Shown piece after piece: positions 1 to 5,353 of a DNA stretch of 9,467 bases. The stretch spans positions 1-9,467 of the forward strand of contig JAAWLY010000076.1 of NCBI GenBank assembly GCA_022798155.1, written 5' to 3'. The notes beneath the pieces were generated by a model that worked only from the letters and a program-made list of their open reading frames with translations, did no database searches and was not told the origin of the DNA. Made by a program: the position numbers and the translations under genes. Every line of letters begins with the position of its first letter. Positions within the stretch are counted from its first letter, which is position 1. Source of the DNA: Lawsonibacter sp. Its GTDB lineage: Bacteria; Bacillota; Clostridia; Oscillospirales; Oscillospiraceae.

Positions 1-279
1 ATGCCCCAGGACATCGCCCAGCGGGACGTGATTGTCCTGGACCCCATGCTGGCCACCGGCGGCTCGGCCTCCGCCGCCATCACCTTCATCAAGGGGTATG
101 GCTGCAAGCACGTCAAGCTGATGAACGTTCTGGCCGCCCCCGAGGGCATTGCGTGCATCCAGAAGGACCACCCCGACGTGGAGATCTATGTGGCCGCTGT
201 GGATGAAAAGCTCAACGACCACGCCTATATTGTCCCCGGCCTGGGGGATGCCGGCGACCGCATTTTCGGCACGAAGTAA
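1..279 (+). CDS. upp: Uracil phosphoribosyltransferase, 3' part only
   Basis: C-terminal 92 residues of UPRT, the cytoplasmic salvage enzyme that joins uracil to PRPP to make UMP. The PRPP-binding loop DPMLATGGSA is at visible residues 14-23. The C-terminal uracil-binding segment, YIVPGLGDAGDRIFGT, is at 76-91, and HPDVEIYVAAVDEKLN precedes it. The family is usually about 210 residues, so more than half lies left of the window. The Met at base 1 is an internal residue, because the sequence matches mid-protein family positions from the first codon. A hairpin terminator follows 43 nt after the stop. In many Clostridia upp sits beside dCMP deaminase; here that gene is about 3.7 kb away on the other strand. 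Confidence 0.95.
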   Translation: MPQDIAQRDVIVLDPMLATGGSASAAITFIKGYGCKHVKLMNVLAAPEGIACIQKDHPDVEIYVAAVDEKLNDHAYIVPGLGDAGDRIFGTK

Positions 280-322
280 AAGGGGACTCCCCCGGGCGAA
301 AGGGGAGCCGGAAGATAAAGAC

Positions 323-355
323 GGGCGGGCCGGTTTGGAAAACACCGGTCCGCCC
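323..355 (+). terminator. Rho-independent-like terminator of upp
   Basis: A 12-bp GC-rich stem (323-334 with 344-355, one G-U pair) with a 9-nt loop, 43 nt after the upp stop. The downstream T run is weak (ATCCATTTCT). It lies just ahead of the promoter of the next operon. Confidence 0.7.
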
Positions 356-378
356 ATCCATTTCTGCGGAATTTCTTA

Positions 379-407
379 TTGTCATTTTCGCCAAAGAGCG
401 CTATAAT
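379..407 (+). promoter_or_regulatory. Sigma-A-type promoter of the cytidylate kinase-like operon
   Basis: -35 TTGTCA (379-384, 5 of 6 to consensus), exactly 17 bp of spacer, and a perfect -10 TATAAT (402-407). The predicted transcript start is near 414, giving a leader of about 70 nt. It comes 23 nt after the upp terminator hairpin, so the operon should be transcribed independently of upp. Confidence 0.85.
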
Positions 408-469
408 GGAAAGAGAAACAGACAGCCGGCCGCCCAAATCAACGGGCGTGCTGGATATAAATCCCACTG

Positions 470-476
470 AGGAGGT
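470..476 (+). promoter_or_regulatory. Ribosome binding site fixing a GTG start
   Basis: AGGAGGT lies 5 nt ahead of GTG at 482. It supports the GTG start of the cytidylate kinase-like gene, from which the family's N-terminal motif ISREFGSGG reads correctly. Confidence 0.85.
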
Positions 477-481
477 GCGCT

Positions 482-1111
482 GTGAGCAACTATGTCATAT
501 CCATCAGCCGCGAATTTGGCAGCGGCGGCCGCTTGATTGGAAAGCAGCTGGCAGCCCGGCTGAGCATCCCCTGTTATGACCGGACCATCATCCAGAAGAC
601 CGCGGAGAAGAGCGGACTGTCCCCGGACTTTATCGCCCGGGCGGAGGAACGGGCCCGCAGCCGGTTCCATCTCTCTGCCATTCACGGGGGACTGAACCAG
701 TCCGCTTTGTCCTACCACGGCACGCCGGTCAGCCATCAGGCCTTTTTTGCCCAGGCTGAGGTGATTCGGGAGCTGGCCGATGAGGGCCCCTGTGTCATTG
801 TGGGCCGGTGTTCCGACTATGTTCTGGGGGAGCGGCCGGAGTGTCTGAAGGTGTTTATCTATGCCGACCTGGCCAGCCGGGTGGAGCGCTGCGTGGAGGA
901 GTATCACATTCCCGCCCAAGGGATGGAGCGGCGCATTGTCCAGATGGACCGGGGGCGCTCCAACTACTACGGCTATTATACCGGCCACCGCTGGGGGGAT
1001 ATGCGCCGGTATGACCTGACCCTCAACTCCAGCACCGTGGGGGTGCAGGGGGCCGTGGCCCTGATTGCTGCCCTGACCCAGGCGCGGGACGCCCACCTGG
1101 GCCAGAGCTGA
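482..1111 (+). CDS. Cytidylate kinase-like family protein
   Basis: A 209-residue cytoplasmic P-loop protein of the cytidylate kinase-like family (Pfam Cytidylate_kin_2 type). Hallmarks seen are ISREFGSGGRLIG at residues 7-20 (P-loop region), IVGRCSDYVL at 106-115, VFIYADLASRVER at 124-136, and the C-terminal signature YYGYYTGHRWGDMRRYDLTLNS at 162-183. The family is widespread in Firmicutes, is distinct from the essential Cmk, and has poorly established substrates; nucleotide phosphorylation is inferred from homology. It is the first gene of an operon from the 379-407 promoter, 12 nt ahead of the amidotransferase gene. Its place between upp and the dCMP deaminase gene fits a role in pyrimidine nucleotides but does not prove one. 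Confidence 0.9.
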   Translation: MSNYVISISREFGSGGRLIGKQLAARLSIPCYDRTIIQKTAEKSGLSPDFIARAEERARSRFHLSAIHGGLNQSALSYHGTPVSHQAFFAQAEVIRELADEGPCVIVGRCSDYVLGERPECLKVFIYADLASRVERCVEEYHIPAQGMERRIVQMDRGRSNYYGYYTGHRWGDMRRYDLTLNSSTVGVQGAVALIAALTQARDAHLGQS

Positions 1112-1123
1112 GAGGCGCGCGCG

Positions 1124-1834
1124 ATGGAGACACAGGCCCGCATTCAGCTGTCCGGCGAGCCGGACGGGATGCAGAATTACTTCGATGCCCTGACCCAGGC
1201 CGGGGCCGTTCCGGTGGGGGGCTACTGTCCGTCGCCCGACCTGACCTGCGACGGTCTGGTCCTGTGCGGCGGCGGCGACTTGGACAGCGCCCTCTTCGGT
1301 CAGGAGAACCGGGGCTCTGAAGCGCCGGACCACGCCCGGGACGCGGCGGAGCTGGCCCTGTTCCAGGCCTTTTTCCAGGCGGGCAAGCCCATTCTGGGCA
1401 TCTGCCGGGGGATGCAGCTGATTAACGTGGCCCTGGGGGGCACCCTGATTCAGGACCTGCCCCAGGAGCAAAAGGCGTTCCACTGCGGCGGAAAGGCCGA
1501 TATGGTCCACCCCCTCCGGGCGCTGGAGGGCTCCGTCCTCCACATGCTCTACGGGCCCGTCTTCTCTGTCAACAGCTCCCACCACCAGGCGGTGGACGCC
1601 CTGGGCAAGGGCCTGCGGGCCGTTGCCTGGGCGGAGAGCGGCTTTGCGGAGGCCATCGACTGCCCGGGCCTGCCCCTGCTGGGGGTCCAGTTTCACCCGG
1701 AGCGGATGGCCTTTGGCCGCCACCGGCTGGATACGGTGGACGGCGCCGCTTTGTTCAGCTGGTTTCTGGGGGTGTGCCAGGGGGACGTCTCCGCTTTTTC
1801 GGAGATGCCGGGACTTTTTTCAGATAAAGCGTAA
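1124..1834 (+). CDS. Gamma-glutamyl-gamma-aminobutyrate hydrolase family protein (peptidase C26)
   Basis: A 236-residue class I glutamine amidotransferase-like hydrolase of the PuuD/peptidase C26 type, predicted cytoplasmic. The nucleophile is Cys94 in GICRGMQLINVALGG (92-106), with His191 and Glu193 of FHPE completing the triad. The oxyanion-side CGGGDLD is at 48-54 and the family's RDxxE at 72-76. Family members hydrolyse gamma-glutamyl amide bonds, as in polyamine breakdown; the true substrate here is unknown, and no putrescine-pathway genes are visible. The N-terminus is shorter than usual: the typical opening strand (IGI-type) is barely represented. The ribosome site AGAGG (1111-1115) overlaps the upstream stop codon. 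Second gene of the operon, 30 nt before the carboxypeptidase gene. Confidence 0.88.
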   Translation: METQARIQLSGEPDGMQNYFDALTQAGAVPVGGYCPSPDLTCDGLVLCGGGDLDSALFGQENRGSEAPDHARDAAELALFQAFFQAGKPILGICRGMQLINVALGGTLIQDLPQEQKAFHCGGKADMVHPLRALEGSVLHMLYGPVFSVNSSHHQAVDALGKGLRAVAWAESGFAEAIDCPGLPLLGVQFHPERMAFGRHRLDTVDGAALFSWFLGVCQGDVSAFSEMPGLFSDKA

Positions 1835-1864
1835 CAGGTTTTACATAAAGAAAGGATCTTAGGG

Positions 1865-2881
1865 ATGCATAGATTGAAAACGCGGCGCTGGGTTCAGCTG
1901 CTGCTGGTAGTGGGGCTCTGCTTTGGAACGCTGGCGACGACGGGAGCCGTGGGCCGGGAGGAGCCGGTCCGTCCGCCGGAGGCCCCCGCCGTCCAGGCCC
2001 CGGCGGAGCAGGGCGGGGATCAGGCCGCGGCGAAGGAGGCGGAGCTCCGGCGGCAGCGGGCGGCCAGCCTGCTGGGCCGCTACGGGCTGACCCGGGAGCA
2101 GAGGGACACCATGTCCGCCCGGGCGGCTGCGGACGCCGCCCTGTTCCAGAGGCTGGAGCGGGGGGAGCTGAGCCGGACTGAGCTGACCTGGCTGGGGCTG
2201 CCCAACGCCCGGGCCGACCGGCTGGACCGCTACGACGCCTGGATGGAGGCCCACCCGGAGGACACCAGGGAGAACGCCGTCTTTCAGGTGAACCTGAATC
2301 AGGACCAGGCCTTCTACAGCCTGATCTGGGAGACCGCCGACCCGGACAGCCTGGATGTGCTGGTGAACAAGCACTACACCCTGCCCGCCTCCTATGTCCC
2401 GGAGCTGGAGGCCCTGGGCAAGGGCTACGGCTCCGGCTCCCTGCGGCCCGAGGCGGCCCGGGCCTTCCGGGCCATGGTGGACGGGGCGAAAGCGGAGGGC
2501 GTCACCCTGCGCAGCGTGTCGGCCTACCGGTCCTACAAGACCCAGAAGAACACCTACAACCGGTACTTAAAGCAGTACAAGCAGTCCACGGTGGACACCT
2601 TCTCCGCCCGGCCCGGCCACTCGGAGCACCAGACCGGCCTTGCCCTGGACATCAACGTGGCCAGCAGCCGCGCCCACTTTGAGAACACCGCCGCCTTCGC
2701 CTGGCTGAAGGCCCACTGCGCCGAGTACGGCTTCATCCTCCGGTACGACCAGGGGAAGGAGGCCATCACCGGCTACCGCTTCGAGCCCTGGCACTACCGC
2801 TATGTGGGGGTGGAGACCGCCAAGGTCATCATGGAGCAGGGAATCAGCTATGAGGAGTACCTGGCCCTCCAGCCCGGATAA
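1865..2881 (+). CDS. Secreted VanY-type D-alanyl-D-alanine carboxypeptidase (M15B)
   Basis: A 338-residue exported zinc peptidase predicted to trim D-Ala-D-Ala stem peptides of peptidoglycan. The N-terminus is a signal peptide or uncleaved anchor (charged RLKTRRW, then a hydrophobic run at about 10-26). No good lipobox surrounds Cys19. A Pro/Ala-rich linker (31-56) and a helical charged region (57-130) follow. The VanY catalytic domain is at about 190-335: SAYRS at 219-223, GHSEHQTGLALDI at 251-263, and EPWHYRYVG at 307-315. By family, the zinc ligands are His255, Asp262 and His310, and Glu307 is the catalytic base; all are present. AAAGGA (1851-1856) lies 8 nt before the ATG. Last gene of the operon. 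No vanR/S or vanH/A/X is seen, so ordinary cell-wall maturation is likelier than glycopeptide resistance. Confidence 0.92.
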   Translation: MHRLKTRRWVQLLLVVGLCFGTLATTGAVGREEPVRPPEAPAVQAPAEQGGDQAAAKEAELRRQRAASLLGRYGLTREQRDTMSARAAADAALFQRLERGELSRTELTWLGLPNARADRLDRYDAWMEAHPEDTRENAVFQVNLNQDQAFYSLIWETADPDSLDVLVNKHYTLPASYVPELEALGKGYGSGSLRPEAARAFRAMVDGAKAEGVTLRSVSAYRSYKTQKNTYNRYLKQYKQSTVDTFSARPGHSEHQTGLALDINVASSRAHFENTAAFAWLKAHCAEYGFILRYDQGKEAITGYRFEPWHYRYVGVETAKVIMEQGISYEEYLALQPG

Positions 2882-2895
2882 ATCAGAACATGGAA

Positions 2896-2921
2896 CGGCC
2901 CCCGGCGAAAGCCGGGGGCCG
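2896..2921. terminator. Perfect hairpin terminator between convergent genes
   Basis: A perfect 11-bp stem (2896-2906 with 2911-2921) closed by a GAAA tetraloop. It lies 14 nt after the carboxypeptidase stop and 7 nt beyond the end of the minus-strand regulator gene, so it can serve both strands. T-runs are weak on either side (CGTGTGTCT on plus, TTCCATGTTCTGATTT on minus). Confidence 0.75.
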
Positions 2922-2928
2922 CGTGTGT

Positions 2929-3834
2929 CTATTGCCAGCACAGCCGCACTACCAGGGCGGCCGCGCCCTCCCGCAGGTTGTCATATACGGTACGGATCCC
3001 CATGGTTTGATCCTCAATGAGATAAATTTCCAGCAGAGCAGCCCCATGCTCCCGGTCCACAACGGTGGGCGTCTCGGCAAAATTCCAGGCCATGCCGTTT
3101 CCCAGATAGGAGGCCTCCTTCGCCTCTTGCAGCTCGGTAGATATTCCGGACACCACCGAATTTCCCAGTCTGATCCGGTAGGGCAGGCTGCCGTCCTTCC
3201 GCAGCGTCATCCGGAAGGCCAGGAGCTGGCTGCGGGAAAAATCGTGTTCGGAATGAAAGGCGGACATATTGAGCAGCTCCCAGCTTTTGGACAGTCCCTC
3301 ATGGGTCCACAGCTCCGCTCGGATTACCGCCCCGTCCATATCGTCCGCCAGGGTGAGGTCGTACATATGCAGGAAATCGTCTCCGTCCTGATTGCTCAGC
3401 AGATCCACCAGGGCGTTCTGCCGCTCCTCCAGGTCGATGGGGGTGAGAATGGTCTCCGGCTGAGGGGACAGTTCCCGGACCCGGGCATACCCCAGCCACG
3501 CCAGCAGACCCAGCAGCAGGACGGCCGCCAGGAGGAACAGCCACTTCCACCGTCTGATTTTCGGCCCCAGCTGGGCCAGGCTGAAGCGCAGGGTGTCCCG
3601 GACGGCCTCCTCTCCGGGCTCCTCCCCCCGCTGGCCGGCCAGCAGCTCGGTGACGGTGAGGCCCAGCGCCTCCGCCAGGGGCTCCATCAGGGGCAGGTCG
3701 GGGAAGTTTTTTCCCAGCTCCCACTTGCTCACCGCCTGGACCGACACGTAGACCTGTTCCGCCAGCTCCCGCTGGGTGAGGCCCTTCTCCTTCCGGGCCT
3801 GGGCAATCAGCGCCCCGGTCTTCATTGCATCCAT
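2929..3834 (-). CDS. Membrane-anchored XRE-family transcriptional regulator
   Basis: A 301-residue protein with an N-terminal helix-turn-helix of the XRE/HTH_3 family at about residues 5-65 (GALIAQARKEKGLTQRELAE, then VSVQAVSKWELGKNFPD, LAEALGLTVTELL). A charged linker follows, then one transmembrane segment at about 98-116 (WLFLLAAVLLLGLLAWLGYA) after the basic KIRRWKW. The 185-residue C-terminal part is soluble, presumably outside the membrane, and I do not recognise its fold. This layout suggests a one-component regulator linking an envelope signal to DNA binding; the signal and targets are unknown. The start is set by AAGGAGG 7 nt upstream. It is monocistronic, convergent with the VanY-type gene and behind the dCMP deaminase terminator. 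Confidence 0.88.
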   Translation of the reverse strand: MDAMKTGALIAQARKEKGLTQRELAEQVYVSVQAVSKWELGKNFPDLPLMEPLAEALGLTVTELLAGQRGEEPGEEAVRDTLRFSLAQLGPKIRRWKWLFLLAAVLLLGLLAWLGYARVRELSPQPETILTPIDLEERQNALVDLLSNQDGDDFLHMYDLTLADDMDGAVIRAELWTHEGLSKSWELLNMSAFHSEHDFSRSQLLAFRMTLRKDGSLPYRIRLGNSVVSGISTELQEAKEASYLGNGMAWNFAETPTVVDREHGAALLEIYLIEDQTMGIRTVYDNLREGAAALVVRLCWQ

Positions 3835-3841
3835 GCCATCG

Positions 3842-3848
3842 CCTCCTT
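3842..3848 (-). promoter_or_regulatory. Ribosome binding site of the XRE regulator
   Basis: Minus-strand AAGGAGG, 7 nt ahead of the ATG at 3834. It selects this start over the in-frame ATG three codons later and over an out-of-frame ATG in between. Confidence 0.8.
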
Positions 3849-3854
3849 GCCCTT

Positions 3855-3883
3855 ATCATACCCGAGCCGGAGGGATTTTGCAA
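3855..3883 (-). promoter_or_regulatory. Candidate promoter of the XRE regulator
   Basis: On the minus strand: -35 TTGCAA (3878-3883, 4 of 6), 17-bp spacer, -10 TATGAT (3855-3860, 5 of 6). The predicted start near 3848 falls at the edge of the ribosome site, so the leader would be only about 14 nt. That shortness is the main reason for doubt. Confidence 0.45.
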
Positions 3884-3924
3884 TCAACCCCAGGTTGAAC
3901 GGACGAAATTCTGAAGGGAACGGC

Positions 3925-3954
3925 AAAAGCGGCTCCGTTTCAGCACGGAGCCGC
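3925..3954 (-). terminator. Rho-independent terminator of dCMP deaminase
   Basis: A perfect 10-bp stem (3929-3938 with 3945-3954) and 6-nt loop. Read on the minus strand, it is followed at once by TTTTGCCGTT, a usable U tract. It starts about 20 nt after the deaminase stop. Confidence 0.85.
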
Positions 3955-3975
3955 CGGTATAAGGGGCAAAAGCTG

Positions 3976-4458
3976 CTAGACCTGCTGAGGCAGGGAGTCG
4001 TCCTCCCGGATCCAGTCCTCCACGTGGACAACGGAGTATTCCGACTCCCCGGTGCGGATGACCACCCGCTGGATGCCGGCGTTGATGATAACCCGGCGGC
4101 ACATGGAGCAGGAGGTGGCGTCGTGGAGGAGGGAGCCGTCTCTGGCCTCCCGGCCGGCCAGATAGAGGGTGGCGCCCAGGGCGTCCCGCCGGGCGGCGGA
4201 GATGATGGCGTTCATCTCCGCGTGGACCGAGCGGCACAGCTCATACCGCTGGCCGGAGGGGATGTTCATGGCCTCCCGGGCGCAGTAGCCCAGGTCCATG
4301 CAGTTCTTCCGCCCCCGGGGCGCGCCGTTGTAGCCGGTGGAGACAATCTCGTCGTTTTTGACGATAATGGCCCCGTAGCACCGGCGCAGGCAGGTGGAGC
4401 GCTCCAGTACGGTTTCGGCGATGTCCAGATAGTAGTTTTCCTTGTCGATGCGCTTCAT
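3976..4458 (-). CDS. Deoxycytidylate (dCMP) deaminase
   Basis: A 160-residue cytoplasmic zinc enzyme that deaminates dCMP to dUMP, the thymidylate precursor (ComEB-like). Motifs are GAIIVKNDEIVSTGYNGAPRG (29-49, substrate loop), HAEMNAI (79-85; zinc ligand His79, proton shuttle Glu81) and SCSMCRRVIINAGI (116-129; zinc ligands Cys117 and Cys120). The Pro usual before the first Cys of PCxxC is Ser116 here. Cys53 and Cys59 may belong to the extra metal site known in some dCMP deaminases. The start at 4458 is chosen because GGGAGG lies 9 nt upstream and the family N-terminus begins there; 25 further in-frame codons upstream look unlike protein. It stands alone between its own candidate promoter and terminator. 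Confidence 0.93.
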   Translation of the reverse strand: MKRIDKENYYLDIAETVLERSTCLRRCYGAIIVKNDEIVSTGYNGAPRGRKNCMDLGYCAREAMNIPSGQRYELCRSVHAEMNAIISAARRDALGATLYLAGREARDGSLLHDATSCSMCRRVIINAGIQRVVIRTGESEYSVVHVEDWIREDDSLPQQV

Positions 4459-4467
4459 GGGCGTCAG

Positions 4468-4474
4468 CCTCCCT
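4468..4474 (-). promoter_or_regulatory. Ribosome binding site that sets the deaminase start
   Basis: Minus-strand AGGGAGG, 9 nt ahead of the ATG at 4458. It argues against an upstream ATG at 4533, which has no comparable site and overlaps the promoter. Confidence 0.8.
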
Positions 4475-4493
4475 GTGGTGAAGTTGTATCGAC

Positions 4494-4522
4494 AGTATAG
4501 CCTATTTTCCGCCTCTCCGCAA
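4494..4522 (-). promoter_or_regulatory. Candidate promoter of dCMP deaminase
   Basis: Minus-strand -10 TATACT (4494-4499) with TTGCGG (4517-4522) 17 bp upstream. The -10 is good but the -35 matches only its first three bases. Predicted leader is about 30 nt. Confidence 0.5.
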
Positions 4523-4604
4523 GTCTTTCCCATAAAATGACCGGCAAGGCCGGCAAAATAGAGAAAATACTGTTTTAATTTACATATTGTTTACGAATAA
4601 CGCC

Positions 4605-4633
4605 TTGACGGCGCTTTTGAGAGGGTTTATCAT
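4605..4633 (+). promoter_or_regulatory. Promoter of the zinc-ribbon membrane protein, with palindrome over the -10
   Basis: -35 TTGACG (4605-4610, 5 of 6), 17-bp spacer, -10 TATCAT (4628-4633, 5 of 6). The -10 is the left half of a perfect 12-bp palindrome, TTATCATGATAA (4627-4638), which reaches the predicted transcript start near 4640. A dimeric repressor bound there would block RNA polymerase; that role is inferred. AT-rich sequence (4558-4600) lies upstream. Confidence 0.75.
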
Positions 4634-4647
4634 GATAAGGTATATCT

Positions 4648-4668
4648 GGCAGGCGGCTACCGCCTGCC
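4648..4668 (+). promoter_or_regulatory. Leader hairpin of the zinc-ribbon gene
   Basis: A perfect 9-bp stem (4648-4656 with 4660-4668) and CTA loop, about 8 nt after the predicted transcript start. No T run follows, so a classic attenuator is unlikely. A 5' stem of this kind can protect an mRNA from decay. The ribosome site AAGGAGG (4683-4689) lies outside the stem. Confidence 0.5.
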
Positions 4669-4695
4669 GTCCCTGTTCAGCCAAGGAGGCGCTCT

Positions 4696-5091
4696 ATGAT
4701 CCGTAACGCGATCCAGCGATTTATGTATGGCCGCTACGGGAACGACCAGCTCAACCTGTTCCTGATCGGCGTTTATCTGCTGCTCTATCTGGTCTATATG
4801 TTCACCAGGTGGGAGGCGGTCTATTGGGTAAGCTTTGTTCTGCTGCTTGGGGCCCTGTTCCGTCTGCTGTCCCGGAATATTGAGCGGCGGCGGACGGAGA
4901 ACGCAAAATTTATGCGGGCCGCCGGCCCGGTTATCAGCTGGCTCCGCCTGCGCCGCAATATGCACCGGGACAAGGAGCATGTCTACTTCAAGTGCCCCAG
5001 CTGCGGCCAGCGGCTGCGGGTCCCCCGGGGCCGGGGCAAGATCACTGTCACCTGCCGCTCCTGCGGCGCAAGCTTCGAGGAGAAGAGCTGA
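4696..5091 (+). CDS. Small membrane protein with C-terminal zinc ribbon
   Basis: A 131-residue protein. Two hydrophobic segments at about residues 18-36 (LNLFLIGVYLLLYLVYMF) and 41-57 (VYWVSFVLLLGALFRLL) form a likely membrane hairpin. A strongly basic stretch (58-93) and a zinc ribbon follow: CPSC at 100-103 and CRSC at 120-123 (CxxC-x16-CxxC), around RLRVPRGRGKITV. The basic segment suggests that the ribbon faces the cytoplasm. Similar proteins occur in Clostridia, but I know of no established function; nucleic-acid or protein binding by the ribbon is inferred. AAGGAGG lies 6 nt ahead of the ATG. It is monocistronic, with its own promoter and terminator, divergent from dCMP deaminase. Confidence 0.85.
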   Translation: MIRNAIQRFMYGRYGNDQLNLFLIGVYLLLYLVYMFTRWEAVYWVSFVLLLGALFRLLSRNIERRRTENAKFMRAAGPVISWLRLRRNMHRDKEHVYFKCPSCGQRLRVPRGRGKITVTCRSCGASFEEKS

Positions 5092-5104
5092 ATCGTTCCA
5101 GGAT

Positions 5105-5138
5105 GGCCCGTCAGAGATTGACGGGCCGTTGTGTTTTG
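5105..5138 (+). terminator. Rho-independent terminator of the zinc-ribbon gene
   Basis: A 9-bp perfect stem (5105-5113 with 5119-5127) and GAGAT loop, followed by GTTGTGTTTTG. It begins 13 nt after the stop codon. Confidence 0.85.
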
Positions 5139-5157
5139 CCGGAAGCTATGATATACT
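5129..5157 (+). promoter_or_regulatory. Extended -10 promoter candidate for the flavoprotein gene
   Basis: TGATATACT (5149-5157) is an extended -10 (TG, one base, TATACT). TTGTGT (5129-5134) lies 17 bp upstream as a weak -35, inside the T tail of the preceding terminator. Transcription from about 5164 would give a 190-nt leader holding four palindromic repeats ahead of the flavoprotein gene at 5354. Confidence 0.5.
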
Positions 5158-5166
5158 GGGTAAAAT

Positions 5167-5194
5167 GGCGGGCCGAGGTCGTCCCGCCCTGCCG
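5167..5194 (-). repeat. Diverged REP-like palindromic unit (unit A)
   Basis: On the minus strand GCAG is followed by GGCGGG (5183-5188) pairing with CCCGCC (5167-5172). A further CG/CG pair lies inside around an ACCT loop. It resembles the better-conserved units to its right but has GCAG instead of GTAG at the foot and a longer apical part. Confidence 0.5.
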
Positions 5195-5207
5195 GTGCAA
5201 ATCGGCC

Positions 5208-5277
5208 TGTAGGGGCGGATATCATCCGCCCGAACAATATCCGCAGGTATTACGGGCGGGTAATACCCGCCCCTACA
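5208..5277. repeat. Pair of inverted REP-like units (B and C) forming a 70-bp palindromic element
   Basis: Ends are perfect 11-bp inverted repeats, TGTAGGGGCGG (5208-5218) and CCGCCCCTACA (5267-5277). Each half is its own hairpin with GTAG at the foot. Unit B (+): GTAG 5209-5212, stem 5213-5220 with 5224-5231, loop ATC. Unit C (-): GTAG at 5273-5276, stem 5265-5272 with 5254-5261, 3-nt loop. One stem pair differs in compensating fashion (A-T in B, G-C in C), so the structure is conserved beyond the sequence. The middle, AACAATATCCGCAGGTATTA, is unrelated spacer. Confidence 0.85.
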
Positions 5278-5301
5278 TGTGCACCTCGCCTTTATCTCGC
5301 C

Positions 5302-5322
5302 GTAGGGGCACACAATGTACCC
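5302..5322 (+). repeat. REP-like unit D upstream of the flavoprotein gene
   Basis: GTAG (5302-5305) abuts a 7-bp stem, GGGCACA (5306-5312) with TGTACCC (5316-5322), with one C-A mismatch and a 3-nt loop. The stem sequence differs from units B and C but the architecture is the same. It ends 18 nt before the ribosome site of the flavoprotein gene. Confidence 0.7.
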
Positions 5323-5353
5323 AAAGAAACTCATATAATTAGGAGGTAACCTC

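Noticed and set aside
401..1723. Long open frame on the minus strand (about 440 codons) across the kinase-like and amidotransferase genes
   Set aside because: Its translation is low-complexity and rich in Gly, Pro, Gln, His and Val with no family motifs, as expected opposite high-GC genes; both plus-strand genes carry intact catalytic motifs and ribosome sites.
1865..2881. VanY-type protein as part of a glycopeptide-resistance cluster
   Set aside because: No vanR/S, vanH, ligase or vanX is nearby; the operon partners are a kinase-like protein and a C26 hydrolase.
2890..4500. Plus-strand open frame (about 536 codons) opposite the XRE and dCMP deaminase genes
   Set aside because: It runs through the shared terminator and the deaminase terminator, lacks recognisable domains, and is antisense to two clear genes.
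4459..4533. N-terminal extension of dCMP deaminase to an ATG at 4533
   Set aside because: No ribosome site precedes it, the 25 residues do not resemble the family, and the stretch contains the candidate promoter and the ribosome site for the start at 4458.
4541..4553. Small hairpin CCGGC-AAG-GCCGG in the divergent intergenic region
   Set aside because: Only 5 bp, no T run, and no clear relation to either gene; probably chance in GC-rich DNA.
5167..5322. Repeat cluster as a CRISPR array
   Set aside because: Units differ in sequence and orientation, spacers are irregular in length, and no cas gene is present.
5334..5339. Perfect TATAAT just before the flavoprotein ribosome site
   Set aside because: Transcription would begin at or after the Shine-Dalgarno sequence, and there is no -35 at the right distance (CACAAT).
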